Positions 43,811 through 56,019 of a stretch of 64,000 nt of DNA are shown one piece after another; within the stretch, counting starts at the first letter, position 1; the number at the start of each line of letters is the position of its first letter. Below the pieces are notes generated by a model that worked only from the letters and a program-made list of their open reading frames with translations, was not told the DNA's origin and did not search any database. The position numbers were made by a program, and so were the translations under genes. The stretch is from Oscarella lobularis (Eukaryota > Porifera > Homoscleromorpha > Homosclerophorida > Oscarellidae), in assembly GCF_947507565.1 (NCBI RefSeq), contig NC_089190.1, forward strand, positions 1,736,001-1,800,000. The letters run 5' to 3'.

Positions 43811-46809
43811 CTAATCCGGCGTAATGAACTTGACTCGGTGCGGCTGCTGGACTGAGCTGCTCGTCCCCTGCCCTCCTCCTCCACCACTCGATCCCAACGA
43901 ACGCGACGAACTATGTCGCGACGACATTCCCGGCCAATGCTTTGTTCCCGTCAATTGCGCGAGAGCCTGGTCGATGTCAATTAGAATGTCCTGATCCACC
44001 GCTTGGCTTCGGAATGCTATGAGGAGATCTTGGAAGCCCAGGTCGTGAAGGAACGGTCTGAGAAGTTGAGTTGCGTGAGAGAGAGAGCGCTTTCGTTTGG
44101 GGAATAGTCTGACCTGTGTTCGTCGTAGAGTGTCATTGAAGCGACGATTTTCGCCACCGCCGTCTGTACGATAAGATCTCCTGACGACATGAATTGCATT
44201 AGAGAATTCAGCAAGCTGTCAGCGTGAATCAGCGCCGAGCATCCCTAGAGGAAAAACATAGAGACTTCTTCTGTCGATTCATTGAGATACTCTACTTACT
44301 TCTGGGTTGTCGGCAAAATACATCAGCACTTTCCCTGCCAACGTCCAAAGCTTGATATCTGTCGTCGTCTCGGGAACGGCGAGCAAGGAGTCGAGCAAGG
44401 ATTTCTACAAGACGACGTGCCAAAGTCGTATGCATCTATAAAAGAAAGTGCGAGTATTTTACCTCGGATATGATGTAGCGAAGGTCTTCGAGAGCGAGAA
44501 GCTCGATCGTTTGCAAGGCCAAGCGTTGGGTTTCGTGATGACGAGTGTCCGTCAAAAATGACAGAGCTTTGGCTACGAAAACGAAGCGATTTAGGAAAAA
44601 ATAGTTTACTATCTTGGGGAATGCAAAAACCTAAGTTATCATTCTCAGTCATGTCCTGACGACTCGCGGGAGACATGGCAAGGTCGAGAAAAATACCAGC
44701 AATAACAGTCATAAGATCGCTGTCCTCTACAACCCCAATCGACGAACTATTATGTACTCAAAGATTTCTGTACCTAGTTTCACTGCATGGCATAAATCGT
44801 CCAACCTGAGACGGCAAATATTTCAAGTGTTGGATGCATATGGGCTTTGTTTATTGGTACCCGTGATCGGCTGTGAGAGCTGCCCTGTTTTCTTCAGCAT
44901 CCGCTGCAATATAGGACAAGGCAACGGCCGCTTCGTGTACGACTTCGACGTTGGGAACGTGGAGAAGAGCTGTCAAGGTTTTGTGACCCCCGTCGGCAAT
45001 AAATTGATTCTAGAGAACCACGGATATACGTCATATCAAAAGACTAAGGACTCATTTTCGTTCACCTGAATAGATGGTATGGTGAGAAGTTCAGCCAGAG
45101 CCTCGATAGCGTATTCCTGAGTTGCCTGAAGCCGAGTTAGAATATTAGACTAACGTAAAATCGATTTTTTAATTAATACAGGATCTTTGGATAGACTGAG
45201 AGTAATAAGTGCTTGCACTCTAGGAGAGAAAAGATCAATAAACATTTAGACTTCTTTCATTTCTAACCCACCCTCCTTCTGCTACGATTTTGAACTTGTT
45301 CTCTTCTCCTGTTGTAGCGAGATTGTTCAGCTCAAATGCGGCGTTTCGCTGAGACTTCGCCCTGGGGAATAATTATAGATAAATAAATACTTTGTTTCTC
45401 CACAAGGTTACCTGTTCGATACGGCGTCAGCTAGAACGCGAGTTATGTCTTTGCTCTGCACGAGACAGGGCTCAATGTATGTGCCAATCTGTTAGAAATC
45501 ATTTGAATAAGCCTATATCTTATCATCATGTATTGACATAATGACCTCAAACTGGAAATTGTGCCAAGTCAAGAGCGCATAAACTGCGGCTGGAACGCCG
45601 ACGATCAAATTAAAAGCAAAGAAAACAGCTACAACAGTAATCCATCTTTGCATATCTCAACTATTTCCTCTGGTTTACCTGTGTACCAGAGGCGGTGCTT
45701 GCATCCAAAAAAGACGCCGATTTCTTCGCCGCCATGCAAAGAATCCGAAGTAGACTTTGTTTCTCCAGGAACTTTGTAGCATGCCTAGAAGACAAAGAAA
45801 ATGTAACAAATCTCGTTCCTATTGTGTGCCAATGTACTGTACCAATATTTCCAAGTCGACTATGAGAAAGAGAAGAACGCATGATATAATAAAATTAACG
45901 AGCATCAAAATGGAAAGAAAGGCCGCATAACGGCGTTGACTACAAAACCAACCAGTCAGCCCAGTATCAACAGCAGACCGAGAATTCTTACTAGAGACCC
46001 GTCTTCCCAACGAAGCCACCCAAACGAGAAAAGGACGGAATGTAGAATATTCCATAAAGAAAGATAATGACTAAAATAATAGTCCTGTTACAGAGAGAGT
46101 AGTATGTTGTAGGATAATGTTACTTTGCCAAAAGAATGAATACCAGTAGAGGGTAAATAAGGAGCATGCTGCAGCCACGCCCAATATCCATAGAAACGCC
46201 TTAGAAAAAAATTCAAATATGATGTCAGAATTGATTATCAACATTTCTCTAACTTTTAGGTCGGCAAGAAGTTTCTCGCGTTTTTTGAAGATTTTGACTT
46301 CGGCTTCGAGTGCGGCGAGAAGCGTGTCGCGCGCGAGTGAGCTCGTCGAAGCGCCGACGTCGTGGAACTCGTCTATCGCCTGTTATTTTTTTTTCGAGGG
46401 AGCCAAGAAAAATAAAGGAGGGCGTGTCTCCAAGAAGCTCGCTTCTGTTTACTGTTCGAGTGTCTTTTGCCAGGGTAACGAGCTGGACGACACAGTTATC
46501 GACGACTTTGTAGTCCTACATCGAACCAGAACGTCGATTTGGGTTCGTTTCTAGGGTTAGGTTCGGCTCACCGAGAGAGAGACGGCATCTTTGAGGTATT
46601 CGCCGCGATAGCGCAGTCGAAATTGAAGATCGGCGCGGCCGAGTTCGTAGAGGATGTGCAGAAGGTGAGCCTTCGCTCGGGCCACCGTGTCTTCGGCGTC
46701 GCATACCAGAACGAAGGTCTTTCCCTAAGCGACGCCGACGTGTGACTGTATCTGGTCGAATAAGGATGAATCATACTGGAAATATCTTGCTTTCAACGTA
46801 AAACAGCAT
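43811..46809 (-). CDS. Membrane protein with N-terminal ubiquitin-like fold, three TM segments and C-terminal armadillo repeats
   Basis: Exon 1 (MLFYVESKIFP, start 46807-46809) joins GKTFVLVCDAEDTVARAK after a 52-nt intron. The first 80 residues read like a ubiquitin-like beta-grasp: VLVCDAEDTVARAKAHLLHI, LQFRLRYRGEYLKDAVSLSD, then YKVVDNCVVQLV. A helical linker (AALEAEVKIFKKREKLLADL) leads to hydrophobic segments AFLWILGVAAACSLFTLYWY, TIILVIIFLYGIFYIPSF and FLSILMLVNFIISCVLLFLI, with phases agreeing across junctions. The remainder is armadillo-like: RNAAFELNNLATTGEENKFK, VQALITLSLSKDP, ATQEYAIEALAELLTIPSIQ, VVHEAAVALSYIAADAEENR and more. The tail is Ser/Gly-rich, ending HRVKFITPD. No family with this exact order came to mind; a membrane-tethered quality-control or scaffold role is only a guess. 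About 15 short exons. Confidence 0.72.
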
Positions 46810-47185
46810 GGCTTTCTGCGAGATTGGCGCACTGTGAGGATAGTCTGGTGAACCAGACCCTTGCGCGCGTTACCGCTGGCGAAAGGGTCTGGCGAAACAG
46901 GGCATGTCGATGTGAGTGCGCCCCACTCACAGCCCGAGTTAATAGCACGTGACGTAGATACCTCATTAGCCGCGTCATGGCCGCATACATTACACCCGCA
47001 TACACCGCGCGTAATGTCTCTTCCTCTGCGTTCGTCGAAGTTAGGTTTTCGGGAAGCTTATCCGGCACAGCGTAGAGCTCTTCGTGCCGTTCTGGGAGGG
47101 AGAGACGCGTTCGTTTCCCGAAAACCTAAACTTTGAAACGGCAAAGTCGATGGCTTCGTCGATGGAGCTCGACGAACGCTGAGGA
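46810..47185. repeat. Spacer with an inverted repeat next to the minisatellite
   Basis: GTTAGGTTTTCGGGAA (47040-47055) pairs with TTCCCGAAAACCTAA (47115-47129). The adjoining CTTCCTCTGCGTTCGTCG (about 47020-47037) pairs with CGACGAACGCTGAGGAAG (about 47170-47187), so the arms extend with an interruption. A small palindrome GTCTGGTGAACCAGAC lies at about 46843-46858. No gene seen; 5' flank of the armadillo gene. Confidence 0.65.
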
Positions 47186-50100
47186 AGAGGTACTGAATGT
47201 GTTATCTGTTGAAGGTACTCAATGTGTTTTCTGTTGTAGGTACTGAATGTGTTTTCTGTTGAACTTACTCAATATGTTTTCTGTTGAAGGTACTGAATGT
47301 GTTTATCTGTTGAAGGTACTGAATGTGTTTTCTGTTGTAGGTACTCAATGTGTTTTCTGTTGAAGGTACTGAATGTGTTTTCTGTTGTAGGTACTCAATG
47401 TGCTTTCTGTTGAAGGTACTGAATGTGTTTTCTGTTGTAGGTACTCAATGTGTTTTCTGTTGAAGGTACTGAATGTGTTTTCTGTTGTAGGTACTGAATG
47501 TGTTTTCTGTTGAAGGTACTCAATATGTTTTCTGTTGAAGGTACTCAATGTGTTTTCTGTTGTAGGTACTCAATGTGTTTTCTGTTGAAGGTACTCAATA
47601 TGTTTTCTGTTTTCTGTTGTAGGTACAGTGTACTCAATCTGTTTTCTTTTTCTGTTGTAGGTCTCAATCTGTTTTCTGTTTTCTGTTGAACGTACTAAAT
47701 ATGTTTTCTGTTTTCGGTTGAAGGTACTCAATATGTTTTCTGTTGAAGGTACTCATTATGTTTTCTGTTGAAGGTACTCAATATGTTTTCTGTTGAAGGT
47801 ACTCATTATGTTTTCTGTTAAACGTACTCAACATGTTTTCTGTTTTCTGTTGAAGGTACTCAATATGTTTTCTGTTGAAGGTACTCATTACGTTTTCTGT
47901 TGAAGGTACTCAATATGTTTTCTGTTTTCTGTTGAAGGTACTCAATATGTTTTCTGTTGAAGGTACTCATTATGCTTTCTGTTGAAGGTACTCATTATGT
48001 TTTCTGTTGAAGGTACTCAATATGTTTTCTGTTGAACGTACTCAATATGTTTTCTGTTTTCTGTTGTAGGTACTCAATATGTTTTCTGTTGAAGGTACTA
48101 ATTATGTTTTCTGTTGAACGTACTCAATATGTTTTCTGTTGTAGGTACAGTGTACTCAATCTGTTTTCTTTTTTCTGTTGAAGGTACTCAATATGTTTTC
48201 TGTTGAAGGTACTCATTACGTTTTCCGTTGAACGTACTCAATATGTTTTCTCTTGAACGTACTCAATATGTTTTCTGTTGAAGGTACTCAATATGTTTTC
48301 TGTTGAACGTACTCAATCTGTTTTCTGTTGTAGGTACAGTGTACTCAATCTGTTTTCTTTTTCTGTTGTAGGTAATCAATGTTTTCTGTTTTCTGTTGTA
48401 GGTCTCAATCTGTTTTCTGTTTTCTGTTGAACGTACTCAATATGTTTTCTGTTGAAGGTACTCATTATGTTTTCTGTTAAACGTACTCAACATGTTTTCT
48501 GTTTTCTGTTGAAGGTACTCAATATGTTTTCTGTTGAAGGTACTCATTACGTTTTCTGTTGAAGGTACTCAATATGTTTTCTGTTGAAGGTACTCAATAT
48601 GTTTTCTGTTGAACGTACTCAATCTGTTTTCTGTTTTCTGTTGTAGGTACTCAATATGTTTTCTGTTTTCTGTTGAAGGTACTCATTATGTTTTCTGTTA
48701 AACGTATTCAATATGTTTTCTGTTGAACGTACTCAATATGTTTTCTGTTTTCTGTTGTAGGTACTCAATATGTTTTCTGTTTTCTGTTGAAGGTACTCAT
48801 TATGTTTTCTGTTGAACGTACTCAATCTGTTTTCTGTTTTCTGTTGAACGTACTCAATATGTTTTCTGTTGAAGGTACTCATTATGTTTTCTGTTAAACG
48901 TACTCAATATTTTTCTGTTGAAGGTACTGTACTCAATATGTTTTCTGTTTTCTGTTGAAGGTACTCAATATGTTTTCTGTTGAAGGTACTCATTATGTTT
49001 TCTGTTGAAAGTACTCAATCTGTTTTCTGTTGTAGGTACAGTGTACTCAATCTGTTTTCTTTTTTCTGTTGAAGGTACTCAATATGTTTTCTGTTGAAGG
49101 TACTCATTACGTTTTCTGTTGAAGGTACTCAATATGTTTTCTGTTGAAGGTACTCATTATGTTTTCTGTTAAACGTACTCAACATGTTTTCTGTTTTCTG
49201 TTGAAGGTACTCAATATGTTTTCTGTTGAAGGTACTCATTACGTTTTCTGTTGAAGGTACTCAATATGTTTTCTGTTGAAGGTACTTATTATGTTTTCTG
49301 TTAAACGTATTCAATATGTTTTCTGTTGAACGTACTCAATATGTTTTCTGTTTTTTGTTGAAGGTTCTCATTATGTTTTCTGTTGAACGTACTCAATATG
49401 TTTTCTGTTGAAGGTACTCAATATGCTTTCTGCTGAAGGTACTGTACTCAATATGTTTTCTTTTTTCTGTTGAAGGTACTCAATATGTTTTCTGTTGAAG
49501 GTACTCAATATGCTTTCTGTTAAACGTATTCAAAATGTTTTCTGTTGAACGTATTCAATATGTTTTCTGTTGAACGTACTCAATATGTTTTCTGTTTTCT
49601 GTTGTAGGTACTCAATACGTTTTCTGTTAAAGGTACTCATTACGTTTTCTGTTGAACGTACTCAATATGTTTTCTGTTGAACGTACTCAATATGTTTTCT
49701 GTTGAAGGTACTCAATATGTTTTCTGTTGAACGTACTCAATATGTTTTCTGTTTTCTGTTGTAGGTACTCAATATGTTTTCTGTTTTCTGTTGAAGGTAC
49801 TCAATGTGTTTTCTGTTGAAGGTACTCAATATTTTTCCGTTGAAGGTACTGTACTCAATATGTTTTCTGTTTTCTGTTGAAGGTACTCAATATGTTTTCT
49901 GTTGAAGGTACTCATTATGTTTTCTGTTGAAAGTACTCAATCTGTTTTCTGTTGTAGGTACAGTGTACTCAATCTGTTTTCTTTTTCTGTTGTAGGTAAT
50001 CAATGTTTTCTGTTTTCTGTTGTAGGTCTCAATCTGTTTTCTGTTTTCTGTTGAACGTACTCAATATGTTTTCTGTTAAACGTATTCAATATGTTTTCTG

Positions 50101-50840
50101 TTTTCTGTTGAAGGTACTCAATATGTTTTCTGTTTTCTGTTGAAGGTACTCATTACGTTTTCTGTTTTCTGTTGAAGGTACTCAATATGTTTTCTGTTGA
50201 AGATACTCATTATGTTTTCTGTTGAAGGTACTCATTATGTTTTCTGTTGAACGTACTCAATATGTTTTCTGTTGAACGTACTCAATATGTTTTCTGTTGA
50301 AGGTACTCAATATGTTTTCTGTTGAACGTACTAAATATGTTTTCCGTTTTCTGTTGTAGGTACTCAATATGTTTTCTGTTTTCTGTTGAAGGTACTCAAT
50401 GTGTTTTCTGTTGAAGGTACTCAATATTTTTCCGTTGAAGGTACTGTACTCAATATGTTTTCTATTTTCTGTTGAAGGTACTCATTATGTTTTCTGTTGA
50501 ACGTACTCAATCTGTTTTCTGTTTTCTGTTGAACGTACTCAATATGTTTTCTGTTGAAGGTACTCATTATGTTTTCTGTTAAACGTACTCAATATTTTTC
50601 TGTTGAAGGTACTGTACTCAATATGTTTTCTGTTTTCTTTTGAAGGTACTCATTATGTTTTCTGTTGAAAGTACTCAATCTGTTTTCTGTTGTAGGTACA
50701 GTGTACTCAATCTGTTTTCTGTTTTCTGTTGAAGGTACTCAATATGTTTTCTGTTGAAGGTACTCATTACGTTTTCTGTTGAAGGTACTCAATATGTTTT
50801 CTGTTGAAGGTACTCATTATGTTTTCTGTTAAACGTATTC

Positions 50841-52060
50841 AACATGTTTTCTGTTTTCTGTTGAAGGTACTCAATATGTTTTCTGTTGAAGGTACTCATT
50901 ACGTTTTCTGTTGAAGGTACTCAATATGTTTTCTGTTGAAGGTACTTATTATGTTTTCTGTTAAACGTATTCAATATGTTTTCTGTTGAACGTACTCAAT
51001 ATGTTTTCTGTTTTCTGTTGAAGGTACTCATTATGTTTTCTGTTGAACGTACTCAATATGTTTTCTGTTGAAGGTACTCAATATGCTTTCTGTTGAAGGT
51101 ACTGTACTCAATATGTTTTCTGTTTTCTGTTGAAGGTACTCAATATGTTTTCTGTTGAAGGTACTCAATATGCTTTCTGTTGAAGGTACTCATTATGTTT
51201 TCTGTTAAACGTATTCAATATGTTTTTTGTTGAACGTATTCAATATGTTTTCTGTTGAACGTACTCAATATGTTTTCTGTTTTCTGTTGTAGGTACTCAA
51301 TACGTTTTCTGTTGAAGGTACTCATTTCGTTTTCTGTTGAAGGTACTCAATATGTTTTCTGTTGAACGTATTCAATATGTTTTCTGTTGAACGTACTCAA
51401 TATGTTTTCTGTTTTCTGTTGAAGGTACTCAATATGTTTTCTGTTGAAGGTACTCATTATGTTTTCTGTTAAACGTATTCAACATGTTTTCTGTTTTCTG
51501 TTGAAGGTACTCAATATGTTTTCTGTTGAAGGTACTCATTACGTTTTCTGTTGAAGGTACTCAATATGTTTTCTGTTGAAGGTACTTATTATGTTTTCTG
51601 TTAAACGTATTCAATATGTTTTCTGTTGAACGTACTCAATATGTTTACTGTTTTCTGTTGAAGGTACTCATTATGTTTTCTGTTGAACGTACTCAATATG
51701 TTTTCTGTTGAAGGTACTCAATATGCTTTCTGTTGAAGGTACTGTACTCAATATGTTTTCTGTTTTCTGTTGAAGGTACTAAATATGTTTTCTGTTGAAG
51801 GTACTCAATATGCTTTCTGTTGAAGGTACTCATTATGTTTTCTGTTAAACGTATTCAATATGTTTTTTGTTGAACGTATTCAATATGTTTTGTGTTGAAC
51901 GTACTCAATATGTTTTCTGTTTTCTGTTGTAGGTACTCAATACGTTTTCTGTTGAAGGTACTCATTACGTTTTCTGTTGAAGGTACTCAATATGTTTTCT
52001 GTTGAACGTATTCAATATGTTTTCTGTTGAACGTACTCAATATGTTTTCTGTTTTCTGTT
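50841..52060. repeat. Higher-order repeat, 640-bp period, inside the minisatellite
   Basis: Sequence from 50841 matches 51481 onward base for base over long stretches, with only scattered substitutions (for example TTTTCTG to TTTACTG near 51646). It indicates a recent unequal-exchange duplication of about 26 basic units. Confidence 0.8.
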
Positions 52061-52560
52061 GTAGGTACTCAATACGTTTTTTGTTGAAGGTACTCATTAC
52101 GTTTTCTGTTGAAGGTACTCATTACGTTTTCTGTTGAAGGTACTCAATATGTTTTCTGTAGAAGGTACTCATTATGTTTTCTGTTGAAGGTACTCATTAT
52201 GTTTTCTGTTAAACGTATTCAATATGTTTTCTGTTTTCTGTTGAAGGTACTCAATATGTTTTCTGTTTTCTGTTGAAGGTACTCATTACGTTTTCTGTTT
52301 TCTGTTGAAGGTACTCAATATGTTTTCTGTTGAAGATACTCATTATGTTTTCTGTTGAAGGTACTCATTATGTTTTCTGTTGAACGTACTCAATATGTTT
52401 TCTGTTGAACGTACTCAATATGTTTTCTGTTGAAGGTACTCAATATGTTTTCTGTTGAACGTACTCAATATGTTTTCTGTTTTCTGTTGTAGGTACTCAA
52501 TATGTTTTCTGTTTTCTGTTGAAGGTACTCAATGTGTTTTCTGTTGAAGGTACTCAATAT

Positions 52561-53799
52561 TTTTTCGTTGAAGGTACTGTACTCAATATGTTTTCTGTTT
52601 TCTGTTGAAGGTACTCAATATGTTTTCTGTTGAAGGTACTCATTATGTTTTCTGTTGAAAGTACTCAATCTGTTTTCTGTTGTAGGTACAGTGTACTCAA
52701 TCTGTTTTCTTTTTCTGTTGTAGGAAATCAATGTTTTCTGTTTTCTGTTGTAGGTCTCAATCTGTTTTCTGTTTTCTGTTGAACGTACTCAATATGTTTT
52801 CTGATGAAGGTACTCATTATGTTTTCTGTTAAACGTACTCAACATGTTTTCTGTTTTCTGTTGAAGGTACTCAATATGTTTTCTGTTGAAGGTACTCATT
52901 ACGTTTTCTGTTGAAGGTACTCAATATGTTTTCTGTTGAAGGTACTCATTATGTTTTCTGTTAAACGTATTCAATATGTTTTCTGTTGAACGTACTCAAT
53001 ATGTTTTCTGTTTTCTGTTGTAGGTACTCAATATGTTTTCTGTTTTCTGTTGAAGGTACTCATTATGTTTTCTGTTGAACGTACTCAATATGTTTTCTGT
53101 TGAACGTACTCAATATGTTTTCTGTTGAAGGTACTCAATATTTTTCTGTTGAAGGTACTGTACTCAATATGTTTCTGTTTTCTGTTGAAGGTACTCAATA
53201 TGTTTTCTGTTGAAGGTACTCATTATGTTTTCTGTTGAAAGTACTCAATCTGTTTTCTGTTGTAGGTACAGTGTACTCAATCTGTTTTCTTTTTCTGTTG
53301 TAGGTAGTCAATGTTTTCTGTTTTCTGTTGTAGGTCTCAATCTGTTTTCTGTTTTCTGTTGAACGTACTCAATATGTTTTCTGTTGAAGGTACTCATTAT
53401 GTTTTCTGTTAAACGTACTCAACATGTTTTCTGTTTTCTGTTGAAGGTACTCAATATGTTTTCTGTTGAAGGTACTCATTACGTTTTCTGTTGAAGGTAC
53501 TCAATATGTTTTCTGTTGAAGGTACTCATTATGTTTTCTGTTAAACGTATTCAATATGTTTTCTGTTGAACGTACTCAATATGTTTTCTGTTTTCTGTTG
53601 TAGGTACTCAATATGTTTTCTGTTTTCTGTTGAAGGTACTCATTATGTTTTCTGTTGAACGTACTCAATATGTTTTCTGTTGAACGTACTCAATATGTTT
53701 TCTGTTGAAGGTACTCAATATTTTTCTGTTGAAGGTACTGTACTCAATATGTTTCTGTTTTCTGTTGAAGGTACTCAATATGTTTTCTGTTGAAGGTAC
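52561..53799. repeat. Higher-order repeat, 580-bp period, inside the minisatellite
   Basis: 52561-53219 and 53141-53799 align at +580 with few differences, including shared rare variants (GTACAGTGTACTC, TCTCAATCTG, AACATG). This is the youngest-looking duplication in the array. A related block near 50201 recurs at 52334 (+2133). Confidence 0.85.
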
Positions 53800-55027
53800 T
53801 CAATATTTTTCTGTTGAAGGTACTGTACTCAATATGTTTTCTGTTTTCTGTTGAAGGTACTCAATATGTTTTCTGTTGATGGTACTCAATATGTTTTCTG
53901 TTGAACGTACTCAATATGTTTTCTGTTTTCTGTTGTAGGTACTCAATACGTTTTCTGTTGAAGGTACTCATTACGTTTTCTGTTGAAGGTACTCAATTTG
54001 ATTTCTGTTGAACGTATTCAATATGTTTTCTGTTGAACGTACTCAATATGTTTTCTGTTTTCTGTTGTAGGTACTCAATACGTTTTCTGTTGAAGGTACT
54101 CATTACGTTTTCTCTTGAAGGGACTCAATATGTTTTCTGTTGAACGTATTCAATATGTTTTCTGTTGAACGTACTCAATATGTTTTCTGTTTTCTGTTGT
54201 AGGTACTCAATACGTTTTTTGTTGAAGGTACTCATTACGTTTTCTGTTGAAGGTACTCATTACGTTTTCTGTTGAAGGTACTCAATATGTTTTCTGTTGA
54301 AGGTACTCATTATGTTTTCTGTTGAAGGTACTCATTATGTTTTCTGTTAAACGTATTCAATATGTTTTCTGTTGAACGTACTCAATATCTTTTCTGTTGT
54401 AGGTACTCAATGTGTTTTCTGTTGTAGGTACTCAATATGTTTTCTGTTGAAGGTACTCAATGTGTTTTCTGTTGAAGGTACTCAATGTGTTTTCTGTTGA
54501 AGGTACTCAATGTGTTTTCTGTTGTAGGTACTCAATATGTTTTCTGTTTTAGGTACTCAATATGTTTTCTGTTGTAGGCACTCAATGTGTTTTCTGTTGT
54601 AGGTACTCAATATGTTTTCTGTTTTAGGTACTCAATGTGTTTTCTGTTGAAGGTACTCAATGTGTTTTCTGTTGAAGGTACTGAATGTGTTTTCTGTTGT
54701 AGGTACTCAATGTGTTTTCTGTTGTAGGTAGTCAATATGTTTTCTGTTTGAGGTACTCAATATGTTTTCTGTTTGTAGGTACTCAATGTGTTTTCTGTTG
54801 TAGGTACTCAATATGTTTTCTGTTGAAGGTACTGAATGTGTTTTCTGTTGAAGGTACTCAATGTGTTTTCTGTTGAAGGTACTCAATGTGTTTTCTGTTG
54901 TAGGTACTCAATATGTTTTCTGTTTTAGGTACTCAATATGTTTTCTGTTGTAGGTACTCAATGTATTTTCTGTTGTAGGTACTCAATATGTTTTCTGTTT
55001 TAGGTACTCAATGTGTTTTCTGTTGAA

Positions 55028-55210
55028 GGATACATACCCTGCAAGCAGGAAGTGGTACAGTGTGAATTGCACAAAAACATGCATCAGTGATACGTACTCT
55101 GCAAGCAGGGAATGGTACACTGCGAATTTCACTATGCGGTAAACTTAACTCAGGGGGGAAACATGCATCAGGGATACACGTATTGCAAGGGCAGGGCACT
55201 CTACCAGGAG
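55028..55210. repeat. Two to three degenerate copies of a roughly 62-bp unit
   Basis: GATACATACCCTGCAAGCAG at about 55028 recurs as GATACGTACTCTGCAAGCAG at about 55089 and, weaker, at about 55171. GTACA.TG.GAATT.CAC and CATGCATCAG follow at matching distances. Directly abuts the minisatellite. Confidence 0.7.
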
Positions 55211-56019
55211 TCGCTGGAAGCTCGCTGCGAGGCCGCTTTCGCGCGGAAGAAGCCATGGAAAAACGGAAAGACAAAGGAAGATGGCGGCGGAGAAAATATG
55301 CATAACGCACTCTAAGGCGATTCGAATTGGGGCGAAACGCGACTTCACGGCGGCGATTGCTCGATTCGGACCGGTAGAAAACCCGCGCGAGACGTCGCGT
55401 TTGGAATTCCGGCGCGATCGGCGGCCCGGGAAAGCGGCGGCGGAGGAGGATCCGCGGCGGGGGTCCCGACGATCGCGCGTTCAATCGATCGCGCGGAAGG
55501 GCGTTCGAAGCGCAGCGGAGCGATCGAAGCGCGGTCACGGCGGCGTCGGGCGGCGAAATTTGAAGGCGAAAACGCGAGGTCCCGCATTGGAAACGCAGGC
55601 CCCGTACGAAGCTCCGTAAATTATGGGAAGACTAGCTTACTTACCCGCGCTTCGCGCGGGGCAGAGTGCATTTTTTGTTTTAAAATGCACAATTAGGACG
55701 TTCGATTAGGATGGCTTACGCTGCACTACTTGGGGGTTGGAACACTTGAAGCCCTCCCTGGTCACAGTGCCGTCAAACTAAGCGCTGTCCTTTATATACA
55801 AATACGTACTTCGTGTAGCAGTTCAACTGACAGTTGTAGCCAATGAGTTCCCGTTCAAGGCAGACTGTATTTGATGAAATAGTTCTTTCTGGGTGTAAAG
55901 GCAAGGACTTCGTTCACCGTGCAGAAAAGGAGATCCTGCCGAGACAAAGTTTATACACCCTTCAATTAAGTTAGTGTGACTTGCAGAGGGTGCGTCAGTT
56001 GCCCACCACTGACCCGCAC
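55211..56019. other. GC-rich then AT-rich spacer, no supported gene
   Basis: 55250-55620 is CpG-rich and open in several frames (including a 112-codon frame from 55281), a base-composition effect. From 55620 the sequence is AT-balanced, with no family motif. Confidence 0.4.

Larger units (their letters stand above)
47186..55027. repeat. 7.8-kb minisatellite, 25-bp unit
   Basis: About 300 copies of a unit with consensus GGTACTCAATATGTTTTCTG followed by TTGAA or TTGTA. Variants include GTACTGAATGTG at the left end, CTCATTATG/CTCATTACG forms, a 7-base extension (duplicated TTTTCTG), and a rare GTACAGTGTACTC form. Edge units (before about 47600 and after about 54390) are of the TGTGTTTT type, while the interior is mostly TATGTTTT, as expected when homogenisation spreads outward from the middle. 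The minus strand is open only over short stretches, so it is not coding. Each plus-strand unit contains a pyrimidine-rich stretch, then TGTAG or TGAAG, then GTAC, like back-to-back splice sites. Confidence 0.97.

Noticed and set aside
47345-47548. Minus-strand open frame with repeated FNRKHIEYLQQKTH peptides
   Set aside because: It is the 25-bp satellite read in three successive frames; the frame closes as soon as interior unit variants begin, and there is no start context or splice support.
47186-55027. CRISPR-like array
   Set aside because: Units are contiguous with no unique spacers, and the genome is eukaryotic.
55008-55538. 176-codon minus-strand frame with repeated PACRV segments
   Set aside because: The repeats follow the 62-bp DNA repeat and run into the satellite; composition explains the openness.
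55281-55619. 112-codon plus-strand frame starting MAAEKICITH
   Set aside because: Good start context but Arg/Gly-rich low complexity, open in several frames on both strands, and no family motif or introns.
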